Below are positions 46,736-58,344 of a stretch of 64,000 nt of DNA, piece by piece. The DNA is from Sternotherus odoratus (lineage: Eukaryota; Chordata; Testudines; Kinosternidae): positions 77,745,892 to 77,809,891 of the forward strand of contig JAVMKO010000001.1 in the NCBI GenBank assembly GCA_032164245.1. The letters run 5' to 3'. Every line of letters starts with the position of its first letter. Within the stretch, counting starts at the first letter, position 1. Under the pieces are notes generated by a model, which saw only the letters and a list, made by a program, of their open reading frames with translations, made no database searches and was not told the DNA's origin. Position numbers and translations under genes: made by a program.

Positions 46736-47989
46736 AGAGGATTCAAATTGGGCCACTGAAAACGGAAGCACCAAGAAATAAGAATCAGAGATCCCTTCTG
46801 AGCCTGCCGCCTAAGTGACTTGCCCCAAGGCCCACAGTGAGTTGATGCAGACAAGAGCCGAAGTCTCCTGGCACTCTGAACAGGAAGAGGTTTTCAAAGC
46901 TAACCTCACTGTTTTTAGGACATCTCCCTCCACACTAATGAGATTTGGCAAATCTCAGTCACGTGTGGGAACCTGAGGGAAGGGTTGGGGGGAGGGGGGA
47001 AAGACACTTAATTCATATTTTAAAAGACTCCCCCACCCCGCAGTAGATTTCATTGCCTTAAAAACAAAAAACAACAACACAGCCCATGGGAGTAAGAATA
47101 TACCAAAGGCTCTGGATGCCAGTATTTTGGGGAAATTAAAGAGAAAGGAGGTAAAGAGGGTGCAAAGGAGCCTCACCAGGGCAGTGGCCAGATCCAGAGC
47201 CCATGGAGCACAGCTGTTCAATCTGCAGCTGCTCAGAGCCAGCAGGCAGGTGTATAAAATGACCTGGGGGAGGTACACTCCATTTTACCTCTTCTCCCCT
47301 CTCACTGGCTGGAAGGGAGGGGGGATAAATTCCATCTCTTGCCAGGTGAGAGAGAGTCCCAGGAAAGACTCTAGAACCCCTAACTGGAGCTTTCAATCTA
47401 CCGGCTTCTTTAACACTCTGGAGGCTGCAATACCCCCCCAAATGAAGTGTGCCACCTTGCCCGCTCTCTCCAGGGATATTGCCACCCACCCCTCATGCCC
47501 CCAGGCTCTCCTTAGCACCTGCTTTGGGGAAGTTGGGGGCCTGGAACACAGGCTGACCTGGCCCCCTGCATGCGGGATCTGGAGCTTCCTGAAGGAGTTG
47601 GGATCAGGGAAGGATGGGGAGTTTGGATACCATGGGCAGCAGGATAAACTGGACATCAGCTCCTGCTGGGCTCACACCTCTTCTCTCCCAACACAAAGCA
47701 AGCGCTTCTGCGCATGTCCCGGAGAGACCACACAAGCTCATGACATGTAGGAAAGTGGAAACCCGCCCCAAAGCAGCTCCACCTCTCCCTCCGCCCTCAA
47801 GAAGACACAGTTACAAACAAACAAGGATGTCATCTTATAAAAGACACAGAATGGATACAGCTACCTCACTTTGCAAACAAGAAATGTGATCCCGCCCCTC
47901 TCCCCCCCCCCCACGCCAGCTGTCCCAGACTTTCCCCACTCCCACCCCACCTCCAGACTGAGCCAGCCAATGTAGACTCCACCTGAAGC

Positions 47990-50900
47990 CTAGGAGCCGA
48001 TTATTTGGCCGGACCATGTCTCGTGCTTTGTGTGGGGGGCCAAGTTGGTGAGCACCACCTCCACAGCCTGGAACTTCTGGTTCTTGGGTGGAATGGGGCA
48101 AATTTTGTACGTGACTTCGTCTCCCTCCATGGGGACGTACTCCCCCTCGATGCTGGAAGGAAGGAAGGAAGACATGGCAGATTGTTAGGGGCTGAAACGA
48201 AGCCCAAGCTAAAAACATAATAATAATCAGGAACTAGTGATGTCCTTGGTCACAGGCTGCTCGTGGGGACAAATGCTTCATTCCTGAAGACCTGACATCA
48301 GCTGGGCCCTTTCTCTGGGGGTGGGCAGAGCTGCAGTGACAGCCCCGCCTCTCCCTGGCTACAGGATGATGCCATGAGGGGCTCTGGCACCATCTGGGGT
48401 CCTTCAATGGGGAAAAAGCACGTTCACACCTGTGGCATTCGGGCCCCCGACTCCCTGGGCCCCTTTGGAAATTCCAGCCTTAGTGAATGTTTTGCTGCGG
48501 TGGGACCCAGGATTCACACTCCCGGAGGAGGTTTTATCCCCAGAACAGGTGCTGCCCAGCCAGCGGCAGTGCGTGCACTTCGCCAACACACACTATGCCT
48601 CCAACCTAGAGAGGAAAGGGGCAGGGGCAAAGTGGAGTTGGCCTGTCCCTCCCCCCCCCATAGGTGTGCGCACAGGATGTGCCAGGAGGCACCCTAATGC
48701 AGGGATGGGCAAATTTGTCCTGCGTGGCCCACCTGAGCTCCCAGCCAGGGAGGCTCCCCCCCGGCCCTGGCCCCGCCCCAGCACACCACGTCCAGGAGCA
48801 GCCCTGGACAGTGCTGAGCTCCTGCCGCTCGGAGCAGCATGGTAAGGTGTGTGTGTGTGGGGGGGGGGGGGGGGGGGCAGGGAGTCCCGGGGGCAGTCAA
48901 GGGACAGGGAATGGTTGGGTGGGGCGGTCAGGGGATGGGGTAGTTGGGTAGGGGGAGGGATCCTAGGGGGGCTATCAGGAGGCGAGGGTGTGGAGAGGGG
49001 TTGGGGCAGTCAGGGGACAGGGAATGGGGGGGTTGGAAGGGTTGGGAGTTCTGGGGGGTCCTGTCAGGGGGTGGGGAGCAGCTGGATAGGGTGCGAGTCC
49101 TGGACGTCTGTCTGGAGGCAAGGGTGTGGCTAAGGGTTGGGGTAGTCAGGGGAAAGTAGGATCCTAGGGGGCAGTTAGGGTGGGAGGGTCTCAGGAGAGG
49201 GCAGTCAGGGGACAAGGAGTAGGGAGGCTTAGATAGGGGTCCTGTGGGGCGGTTAGGGGCAGGGTTGCAGGAGGGGGCCAAGGAGCAGGAGGGGTTGCGG
49301 GTTTTGAAGGGGGCAGTCAGTGGGAGGGGCTCCCTGTGTGCACACCCTAATGAAATGTGCTGCGCATGCCTATGCTCCCCCAAAGATTTTAGCCAGTCCT
49401 AGGTCTTCATAACCAATCTCTTCAGCTAGCCCCCGTACCCCAGTTAATACTAGTTCTCTTGGCTATTTGTATGATGTGAACCCGTCTCCACAACAAACTG
49501 ACCTGGGATCCCCCTGGCTCCCCTAGCCTAAACTCACTTCTCACAGGCCCCAAACAGTCATCAAGTGGCAACAATTTCTGGTCATTCCCATCTATTATTA
49601 TTGGTGACATCCAAGTTAAAGGATCCTGTCCCATTCACAGTCCCTTCAGCCACCCAGTCCTCCCGGACCTAGCAATGCCCTCAAAGTGAAAGGCTCTATA
49701 TCCAACTCCCCACAGGACTCACTCAGACACATGTACAAATATGTCCTCTGTGCCATTCTCTGGAGTGATGAAGCCATGGCCCTGGGAGCGTGAGAACTGC
49801 TTACAGACACCCTTGAAGACAGGGCCAGCGGAGGCACGAGCCGTCCTAGGGAAGGAGAGAGGAGAGGGGAAGAGGGGAAGTAGTTTCACAGTTGGCACCA
49901 CAAGAGAAACCATTAGGCAGTGCCACTTAAAGGAGCCAGACCAATCAGTCTCCCCACATCGTTAGCCCAGGAGAGGGTTGTGTTGCCACCTTTCTAAACA
50001 ACATGGTGTCCCTTCCATTAAGATCATGGTCTTGTGCTCCCGGGACCACTGAACTGGCAGTCCAGGGGGTAATGGGTATCTTTTATATATTCCATCGGCC
50101 AAGAAGCTAGATACAAAAGTGACTGGTGCTTTTAACGCCACAGTTAGAACCGCACACTGGGGATAAAGGAGAGAGAGTTTGTTTGAAAGTGTCAGTTGTT
50201 TACAAGGCCTTCGGGTTGCCATGGATGCCACTCAGTTTAGCAGGACAGACTGTGTACACAGGCTCTCTCTGAAGATCAACGTTGCAATTACAACCAGGAG
50301 GCAGATTTTAGGATCCTCTCCTCTGCCAGAAGCGGCTCTCCACAAGGGACAATCCCAACCCCAGCCAGGAATCAAAGAATTGTATTGCTTCTATTGTTAT
50401 CCCCACTGGCTGGCAGAGGCCTGTCAGACCCAGGCATTGCTGGCGCTGCAGGGGGAGGTAGGGGGTGGAAGAGGAAAGGGTTGGGTCAAAAATCAGTCAG
50501 CTATTTATAAAATGAATAGACTGTAGCCAGACAATAGCCTCCCTTCGTGGGGGCAGGGGGAGATAGGTAGATCAATCACTACCCCACACAGAGCACTTCT
50601 CTCAACCTCCACTCCACGTGCTGCACATGGGGGAGGGGGAAGCCACAACCACTCACACACTGTGTCAGGTGACCCCTGGCTAGGGAGGCTGCAGCCCAGG
50701 GTGTCACACATTAAAGCAGTACCACTGGAGCAGCACTCCGAGTGCCAATCACCCACCAAAGGGCCAGTCCCAGACAGCGCTTCACCAGCCCTGGAGGGTC
50801 TGCTTATCGGCTCCCCCACAGCTGCTAAGGGGCAGCTCCCATTTTGACTCAGTTGAGGGAAGAGGTGTGGAGGGGGGTCCTTAGCAGCCCAGAATCCTTT

Positions 50901-51696
50901 GCGTCCGTTACCTCAGGACCTCTTTTGAAGCATCACTAACTAGTGCAGAGGGTTCTAGGAGGGAGGGAGGGGGGCTGCCCTGTGCTTGAGTGGGCACCAC
51001 TCCCTTTGTTTGGGGTGCGGGGATGACTGTAGGGAGCCAACTGGGTGGGTGGAAGTAAGGGAGTTATTTGTGACCCCCTCCTTGCTTAGGGCACCCAAGG
51101 ACACATGGGTCTGAGTTTGCTCACCATGAGCATTGTTGGTGTGTAACAGTACGTGCATACGCACACACACGCCTAGGGCAAGTGCCAGCTCAGTTACACA
51201 CAAGCTGTTCCCCTGTCTGCAGCACACACACTAAAGCACACTCTGTGTGGCCCTACCTCCCCTGGCTTCCTAGTCCTTATGCATGGGCATCATTCAGGTC
51301 AGCACAGCTCCGGGAATACCTGCTTGTCTGGGCGCTCCTGTGGGCGAACCAGCAAAGGGAGCCTGCCCCCGTGGGTGTGATCGCACACATATAGCAGCTA
51401 CAATCTCTCCCATTGCTCCCCCACATTGGAGCAGTTCACAGGATTTTTACACTCTGCCCTATTGCCCTTCGTGCAGCGACCGCCCCATCCGACCCCCGGC
51501 ACCATAACCCAGATACTTACGCAGAGTATGTTCTAGTTCTTTTGGTGGGAAGGGGGCTGGGCAGATCCCGGAGGAGAAGATTGCCCCGCTCCCAGATCCG
51601 ACTTCCCTCCCGGTGAAAGGGGAAGGTGGGCCAGACAGGCGACTTCGGGGAGTGGAGGGGTGGGACTGTCGGCGGGGTGGTTGGGTCGGACGACAT
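47990..51696 (-). CDS. CSDC2: CSDC2 (PIPPin), cold-shock-domain RNA-binding protein (complete coding sequence, three coding exons)
   Basis: Minus-strand exons are 51696-51521 (ATG at 51696-51694), 49845-49723 and 48152-47990 (stop TAG at 47992-47990), with GT/AG borders. The reading frame totals 462 nt or 153 residues, the same as the human protein as I recall it. The protein binds RNA; rat PIPPin was described as binding the 3' ends of histone H1 and H3.3 mRNAs in brain. The N-terminal region is Pro-rich ([20 protein letters not shown], then [14 protein letters not shown]). The single cold-shock domain starts near residue 68 with [20 protein letters not shown], which carries the usual aromatic RNA-binding positions, followed by [16 protein letters not shown] and [20 protein letters not shown]. 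The end is [12 protein letters not shown] 5' UTR portion probably continues to about 51751, where a CACAG acceptor is seen on the minus strand; further noncoding exons were not identified. Confidence 0.95.
48659..49374. mobile_element. Composite DNA element with hAT-like inner sequence and G-rich array
   Basis: The outer ends CATAGGTGTGCGCA (48659-48672) and TGCGCATGCCTATG (49361-49374) are inverse repeats with two mismatches. Inside, CAGGGATGGGCAAATTTGTC begins a hAT-like left end related to 100-706 and 4085-4773, followed by a G19 tract (48859-48877) and GGCAGTCAGGGGACAGGGAA tandem units. The matching hAT right end is absent. It lies in CSDC2 intron 2. Confidence 0.65.
49846..51520 (-). other. 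CSDC2: CSDC2 intron 1 (between coding exons 1 and 2)
   Basis: No extra exon or recognisable repeat seen. Confidence 0.5.
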
Positions 51697-51850
51697 GGCG
51701 TGGCTGGCAGGACGATCCGTCTTTTGGAGAGAGCGAGCTCACAATTTCAACCTGTGGTACAAAGCAGAGAAAGAGACGGTTTTAACATACAAGGAACAGT
51801 CAGTGTGCTCTACAGCCAATTACACCCCCCCCACACACACACACACACTA

Positions 51851-51970
51851 GGGTGACCAGATGTCCCGATTTTATGGGGACAGTCCCGATTTTTGGGTCT
51901 TTTTCTTATATAGGCTTCTATTACCCCCCCAACCCTGTCCCGATTTTTCACATTTGCTGTCTGGTCACCC
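51851..51970. mobile_element. 120-bp MITE in a CA microsatellite
   Basis: The ends GGGTGACCAGATGTCCCGAT and CTGGTCACCC form an inverted pair, flanked by TA (51849-51850 and 51971-51972) and then by CACACA on both sides. The inner TCCCGATTTT motif recurs three times. TA duplication suggests Tc1/mariner; the family is common in reptiles. Confidence 0.8.
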
Positions 51971-51972
51971 TA

Positions 51973-54306
51973 CCACACACACACTGCATCCTATCTCACA
52001 GGATAAGCAGGGCCACAGGCCGGGCCAGTGCTTGCATTGGAGATCAGCAAGGAAAAGCAGGATGCTGTAGAGGTGGTGTTGATAACATGGTAGGCCGTGG
52101 CGTTCCCTGGAGTCTGGACAGACCCCAAAACCCCAACGTGCTGCAACCGCAGGGAGGTACCCCCAGTGCTTCAAGCGGGCAGGGTGGGAATAGGTCACAG
52201 ACCTGGGGACAAGGATTGTTGTTGAAATCAAGCTGGGTCACAGTGGGGCATGCATTAAGCACGGTTTTTTCCAAAAGCTCCTGTGTTTTATTGCTCCTGC
52301 AGCCCCCAGACTGCCCCCCCCAGCACAACCCACTCCTCACCCCTCTGCACTGGAACCAACACTGTTCTCACAAGAGGGGAGGGCAAAGGAGGAAGTAGAA
52401 ACCACCCAGCAGCTCTAGGTGGCCCCAATCCTCCTCTGCTCTTGTGAACAATAGGACGACCCCACTCTCCTCCTTCCCTGCAGCATCAGTCTGGGAAGGG
52501 GCAGGGGGGACCCTGTTGCCACCCCTAACTGGCTTGGGAAAGGGAGGGAAAGAGGAGCAGAAGTGAGGCTGGGGACAGAATTGGTGATGGGGACAGAATC
52601 AGTTGCTGGGCAGGCGAATGGGAACATATGGGGGTAATGAGACCCCCACATACATTCGTCAGATCACTTAAGCACAGGGTGGGCTTTCCAAGGTGTGTGT
52701 GTGGGAAATTAAGGTCCCCCCTCCACCCCGTGATTAGAAAATATCAGCCTGTGGCTGCTGCTGCTACTGCTGATGCAGGGACCCATGTCGTTGCAGAGAT
52801 GGGCCCCACCCAGAAAGCCACTAGGCTGGATGGAGCTGCAAGAACTGCCGCTGGCTGCCCATTTGACTCAATTTTATTGACTTTGCTGTCATCTTGAGGG
52901 ACCCATCTCCAATCCCTTTACTGCTGAGAGTCAGCGCTGTGGGAGGGATCAAAACCTTGTCAGTTCTGCTTGAAGGAACCTTCAGATACTCTCTATATAG
53001 TTGCTGGGGAGGAATTTCCCCTACAACTTGCCTGGTGAATTTAGGAGGATTTAGTTCCACTACCCCCCTTGCAATGTGAGTTGTGTAACTAAGGCTAGGT
53101 CTACACTAGAAAAGGTGTGTTGGCATAGCCATGCTAGCAAACCCTCCTGGGGATGCAGCTTAAATTGGCAAAGGAGCGTTCTTGCCAGTAGGGCTTATAC
53201 TGGTTCCCAAAGCAAAATAAGCTACACTGATAAAAGCACATTGTGGTGTGTTGGAATGTAATAACAATGGGAAATGTCAGAATAACTAGCTCCCATGGAA
53301 TTATGTAATGAGAGATTCATACAGCACTGCACAGGATACAGAAAGAAAACATGTCTCCCCACCCCCTGTAGATGGTGAAGACAAGGTAGTTTGGGCCCTT
53401 TCTCTGTACCTGCTGGAATGCTGGCAGCATTCATTCCCAATCCAACCCCCGAAACCTCTGTCCCTTTATAGGGTGTGAGACAAAAACACCTTTTTGGAGG
53501 AAAAAAAAAATACTCCCTCCCTCCCCCCCCCCCCCATTAGTTTCACCTTGTTCTGCTTTTGAGACCTTATCTTCCCTAATTACTTATGATGTTTTTTGTC
53601 ATGGCTGTCCCAGGTTCTATGACAGTGTTAAACTAAAGGGCCTTGTGATCTGATCATTATTACTGACAGCTGTGGCAACTGGCAGTTCTTAAGTTAAACA
53701 CACCTTTCAGTGGGTCATTATTTCACCCCTTACAGAAAACATTTGCAATCACAAGTACCTCTTATTGCTCAGAGAACATAATTAGATCACAAGCATTCCC
53801 TACCAATTACCCAGTCTTATTTGTTATAACATGCTTCTGTAGGTACCTTTCATTAGTTTTGAGGGGTCTCTTCCCTGGGTGTCTGGCTAGATTAGTAAGG
53901 TCAGGGTAAAAGATTATACACATTCCATTACTGAATTCAGTGTTCCCTTCACCCATTAGGTTCAGTTGAAAGACAAAGTACTTTTCGGTTTCAGTAGATA
54001 TAAGGCACTAAATGTATTGATTCACAACATAAAAAAGGACTTCGGTTAGCATAGAACAATTATGAGAGTTTAACATTAGAAATCATAAAGCTAATATTTA
54101 CTACCAACATTTATGCTGGTACAATCACTCCTACGAGAGGCCTTTTGCTGGTACAGAAATGTCACACAAAAATCCCACTCCTAACTGAATTTACTATACT
54201 GTACCTGCAAAAGTTTCTAGCATAGCCCTGTCCTGAATAACATCTGAAAAGTCCCACCCCATATGTCTAACCAGTGGGAGTTACCAGTAGCTCTGTTCTA
54301 TATGAT
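51973..54306. other. Region upstream of CSDC2, no gene found
   Basis: A partial MITE with GGCTAGGTCTACACTAGAAA begins at about 53093 (extends to roughly 53250). C13 tract at 53523-53535. CSDC2 noncoding 5' exons could lie here but cannot be picked out. Confidence 0.4.
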
Positions 54307-54414
54307 GAGATTTTCAAAGCCTACCAGGAGACTTACTACTATGGAGCAAACTCCTCCCACTGGTTTTCAGTAGGTGTTGAGCATCCAAATCTCTTTGGCA
54401 CTTTTGAAAATCTC
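54307..54414. repeat. Small MITE with GAGATTTTCAAA ends
   Basis: GAGATTTTCAAAG (54307-54319) and CTTTTGAAAATCTC (54401-54414) are inverse repeats around about 80 bases of diverged palindromic sequence. Confidence 0.6.
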
Positions 54415-55014
54415 TCCCATTGTTTTCTAAATCTCACGAGTAGATTTGAGAGGTCAATATGGCCACAATGCCCAACTTCCGCCACCCGGTCTCTGCTGGG
54501 ATCTAGATGCTACTGGAATACGAATAAGAATTTCTATACTAGCATTCAGAAATGTATCTGCTGTTGGAGGAAACAATCCCTTATCCTCCCTCCCAACCCA
54601 TCTCTGTAAGCTTGGTGATCAAGGCACATAGAACAGGCCAACTCAAAATTATCCAAAGGAAAGTGAACCCCAGGGAAGCAGTTCCATTGAATAGAATAGT
54701 CTCCGTTTTTATCTTGGCATCCCAGATGCGTGCTGTGCCTCACAAACTGGCATGGACTTTGACTACATTGTTGTCACCACCTCTTTCTTTTAACAGACTT
54801 CTCCATTTCCGTTGCCCTCCCACTTAATCTCCTACTGCTAAGATAATCATCTCAAATTATTCTTTCCCCACACCAGAAAGAAAGAGCTAGAACAGTATCT
54901 AGTGATGGTTCTGTAATCTGTGCCCCCTCTTTCCTCTTCTACTAGGGATTTACCCAAACACTTTCCATATGCCGGACAGCCCCGGAAGGACCCCTCAAGG
55001 ATACTCAGGCAATA

Positions 55015-55182
55015 GGAAGTCACAATTCAGTTGTGGAACCCCCACCACCGGAGGTGTTTAAGAACAGGTTGGACAGACACCTGTCGGGTGATCTAGGTTT
55101 CCTTGGTCCTGCCTCAGTGCAGGGAGAGGTCATGTAGTCCAGCACAAGGTCCCTTCCAGCCTTACATTTCTGTGATTCTATG
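55015..55182 (+). mobile_element. CR1 LINE 3' end fragment
   Basis: GGTGTTTAAGAACAGGTTGG, ACACCTGTCGGGTGATCTAG, GGTCCCTTCCAGCCTTACAT and terminal TGTGATTCTATG are the CR1 3' end in sense orientation. Confidence 0.85.
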
Positions 55183-55354
55183 CTCTTTAGAGGGAAACAT
55201 GCTGGTATTCCCCAGACTCCTCACTCTGCCTGGCCATGCCCAGGCACGTAACCTCTTCACTGAGCCAGAGAGAGATTCCAACTTTTAAAAAACCCATCAG
55301 TTTATTGCTTTAGAAAAGCTGGGACTTGGCAATAGAACACTGAGTGGTCATCTC

Positions 55355-55530
55355 TGCCACTAGTCTGCTGCGTGACTCCAGGCAAGTCATTTCCCCTCCT
55401 ACCCTCAGCCATTTACATTGTAAGTTCTTCAGGACAAGGCCTCTGTGTTGCTGTACAGTGTCTAGCACAACTGGGGGACCCATCTCAGTCAGGGCACTAG
55501 ATACTAACATAATGCTAATGCGGACCATTA
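55355..55530 (+). repeat. MIR-like SINE remnant
   Basis: TGCGTGACTCCAGGCAAGTC matches the MIR core; GTACAGTGTCTAGCACAACT matches the 3' end. Confidence 0.55.
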
Positions 55531-55713
55531 CTTTTGATTTTAGCTACAGAGCAGAAGTGGATATTGAGAGTTGACTCAACACCCTGATGCCCCTTTTTGG
55601 GAGCACCGAGTTTGTTTCCCCGGATGTTACTCAATACACCTTGCACAGAAAGAAGTAGTTTCTCTCTCTAGTTTCCTATTGCAAAGGTTTCCATACATAT
55701 TTGAAGCTCCTCT

Positions 55714-56008
55714 ATGCCTGATGATGTCTTTCTGAAGAGCCATCTGACATGTGATCTGGACAAACTGGAGAAATGGTCTGAAGTAAATAGGATGAAATTC
55801 AATAAGGACAAATGCACAGTGTTCCTTCCTAAGTGGAGTAATCCGTTGCACAAATACAAAATGGGAAGTGACTGCCTAGGGAGGAGTACTGTAGAAAGGG
55901 ATCTGGGGGGCACAGTGGACCACAAGCTAAATGAGAGTCAACAGTGTAACAGTGTTCCACAATAAATAAAGAAATAAAAAATTCCGGGATGTATTAGCAG
56001 AAGGTGTT
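55714..56008 (+). mobile_element. CR1 LINE internal fragment
   Basis: Encodes CDLDKLEKWSEVNRMKFNKD and CLGRSTVERDLGGTVDHKLN, a CR1 reverse-transcriptase C-terminal segment also present antisense at 59693-59930. It ends near GGATGTATTAGCAG. A further CR1 3' scrap (TCTTGAGGTCCCTTCCAGTC) lies at about 56370-56412. Confidence 0.85.
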
Positions 56009-56012
56009 ATCA

Positions 56013-56365
56013 TAGGTGTGCGCACGGGGTGTGCCCAGGCACACACTAATGCAGGGATGGGCAAGTTCATCCTACGTGGCCCACCTGAGCTCCCAGCCAC
56101 GGAGGCTCCTCCCGGCCCCGCCCCTTCCTTCCCCCATTCCCCGGCACCTCAGAGCGCCGTGTCAAGGAGCAGCCCTGGACAGCGTTGCAGCGGCATGGCT
56201 CCGGCAGGACCTGAGCTCCTGCCGCTCGGAGCGGCGTGGTAAGGGAGCGGAGCTGTGAGCGTCAGGCCTCACCAGAGCCACGCCGCTGCAGCGCTGTCCA
56301 GGGCCACTCCTGGACGTGGCGCATTGAGGCTTCAGGAGAGGTGGGGGTAAGCGGCATGGTAAGGA
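56013..56365. mobile_element. Second copy of the composite CATAGGTGTGCGCA element, truncated
   Basis: Starts CATAGGTGTGCGCACGGGGT and then, as at 48659, runs through CTAATGCAGGGATGGGCAA into CCACCTGAGCTCCCAGCCA. It contains a GC-rich imperfect palindrome (about 56160-56325) built on GCAGCGGCATGGCTCCGG and its inverse. The right outer end is not seen. Confidence 0.6.
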
Positions 56366-56748
56366 GACCGGGGGGTGGCCTCTTGAGGTCCCTTCCAGTC
56401 CCTGCATGAGTCTATATCTGAAGGAATGCCAACCCAACACATTCAAAAATCAGGAATCGTGAGACTGGCAAATGAGATGTTTAAAAACAGGTTTGTGTAG
56501 GAGGTGCCTTCTGTGTTTAGACACATTTTAGGGTTCATGTTCTCAAGCTTCTATCTGCTGCCACAAAGCCTAGAAAGTCTCACGTAATAAAGCGAGGGAG
56601 TTAAGACAGACAGCAAATTCAGAGAGACAAGCAATTCATTGCAAGAGTTGGCAACACTCAGGTGTCGGGCTTTACATTAAGAATGAGAAATCTGATACCG
56701 CTGTGGGCAATCTGGCCTCAGCTGAAATCAGAATCAGAGTCATTATCG

Positions 56749-57407
56749 CCGGGGTGGGCAAAGTACGGCGCAGGGGCCACATCCGACCCTTCAGCTGTTT
56801 TAATCTGGCTCTTGAGCTCCTACTGGGGAGCCAGGTCTGGGTCTTGCCCCTCTCCACATAGCTCCCAGAAGCAGCAGCATGTCCCCCCTCTGGCTCCTAT
56901 ATGTAGGGGCAGTCAGGGGGCTCCACATGCTGCCCCATCCCCAAGCACCACTACCACAGCTCCTATTGTCTGGGAATCACAGCCAATGGGAGCTACAGGG
57001 GCAGCACCTGCAGACAAGGCAGCGCGCAGAGCTGCCTGGCTGCACCTCTGCATAGGAGCTGGGGGGGACATGCCGCTGCTTCTGGGAGCTGCTTGAGTAA
57101 GTGCTGACCAGAACCTGCACCCCTGACCCCCTCCTGTGCCCCAACCACCTGCACCAGCCCTGATCCCCCTCCAAATCCTTTGGTCCCACCCCAGAGCACC
57201 CTCCTGCACCCCAAGCCCACCTCAGAGCCCACACCACCAGACAGAGGCCCCCCTCCCACACCCTGAACTCATTTCTTACCCCACCCCAGAGCCCACACCC
57301 TCAGCCGGAGTCCTCATCCCCTCCTACACCCCAACCCCCAATTTTGTAAGCATATAAATTTCCACACCCAGATGTAGCCCTCAGGCCAAAAGGTGTGCCC
57401 ACCCCTG
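56749..57407. mobile_element. Non-autonomous hAT-type element
   Basis: Left terminus CCGGGGTGGGCAAAGTACGG, right terminus CCAAAAGGTGTGCCCACCCC plus TG. The 8-bp duplications CATTATCG (56741-56748) and CATTATCA (57408-57415) differ at one base. The interior is C-rich on the plus strand (CACCCCAGAGCCCACACC-type units). No transposase. Confidence 0.85.
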
Positions 57408-58107
57408 CATTATCAGGATCCCAGAGCTAGCTGTTCAGTCATTTTGAAATCAAGTGGAGTGTGATTGCAACTGTTTTTGGCACTGGGCCCAATTGCACAG
57501 TAGTGCTAGTTCTGATGGAGCAAGAGGCATTTAGAGGGGTTATTTTTGTACATTTCTATCCTGTTGGGCAATTTGGTGGCCTCTGTTTGATGTGTTTACG
57601 TGATGTCACCAGGATGCAGCTGTTGTGGATTAATCACTTCAGGGGTTATTTTGTTTTTAAGCCACGTTCACTTTAACATGTGGGGAGAGCTCAGCACTTC
57701 CCAAATGGAGGGGTGTCCTGGGCAAATCCCAACGGCAGTTTCATTGGGAGCTGGGGTTTATTTCACATCTCAGATGGTTCTATGGCGCTGCAGTTAAACA
57801 GCTCAAAGACCTTTGCAGTGCAGCAGGGAATGGGTGTCTCCTAGGTCTCTGGTGTAGCAGACCCCTTCAGAGGCGGAGGCATTATGGATATGCTAGAGAA
57901 GAAGGTATTAGCTTTATCCAATCACATGCCTAAAATCATCCCCAAACAGAACTTAATTGGCATCAGCTAGGATAAAAGTGACCACGCCCTCATGCAGGAC
58001 AAGCTCCATGTGAGTAGATGTCTCCCATAGCATCATAGAACTGGAAGGGACCTTGAGAGGTCTTCTATCCAGTCCCCTGCACTCCTGACAGGACTAATTA
58101 TCTAGAC

Positions 58108-58332
58108 CAGGGGTCTCCAAACTACGGCCCGAGGGCTGGATCCGGCCCATGGCTTTGATTTGTCTGGCCCCCCAACCTGATTTAGAATTTAATGCAACAT
58201 GGACGCAGTAGTGCTTTTTGACAATTTACATATATTTTGCATATATTTAATTTTCCCAACAGTTGCTTTGGCCTGCAAAGCCCCTTCACAAATCTAATAT
58301 GGCCCTCGTCTCATAAAGTTTGGAGACCCCTG
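58108..58332. mobile_element. 225-bp hAT MITE
   Basis: CAGGGGTCTCCAAACTACGG at the left and AAGTTTGGAGACCCCTG at the right form inverted ends. The 8-bp target duplication ATCTAGAC is perfect (58100-58107 and 58333-58340). Subterminal GGCCCGAGGGC and TGGCCCTCG complete the TIR. Confidence 0.93.
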
Positions 58333-58344
58333 ATCTAGACCATT

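Larger units (their letters stand above)
43900..47989 (-). other. CSDC2: Probable CSDC2 3' UTR and downstream flank
   Basis: About 4.1 kb lies between the CSDC2 stop and a minus-strand AATAAA (TTTATT on the plus strand, 43922-43927). The hexamer is followed on the minus strand by a pyrimidine-rich stretch. A second candidate hexamer is at 43679-43684. The stretch has no convincing ORF. It contains a CT/CA microsatellite (46385-46417), a MITE-like piece (46643-46735) and a degraded MIR-like piece near 46800. Whether all of it is UTR is inference. Confidence 0.35.

Noticed and set aside
51613..52398. 261-residue plus-strand ORF
   Set aside because: It overlaps CSDC2 exon 1 on the opposite strand and runs through a MITE and CA repeat; no domain is recognisable.
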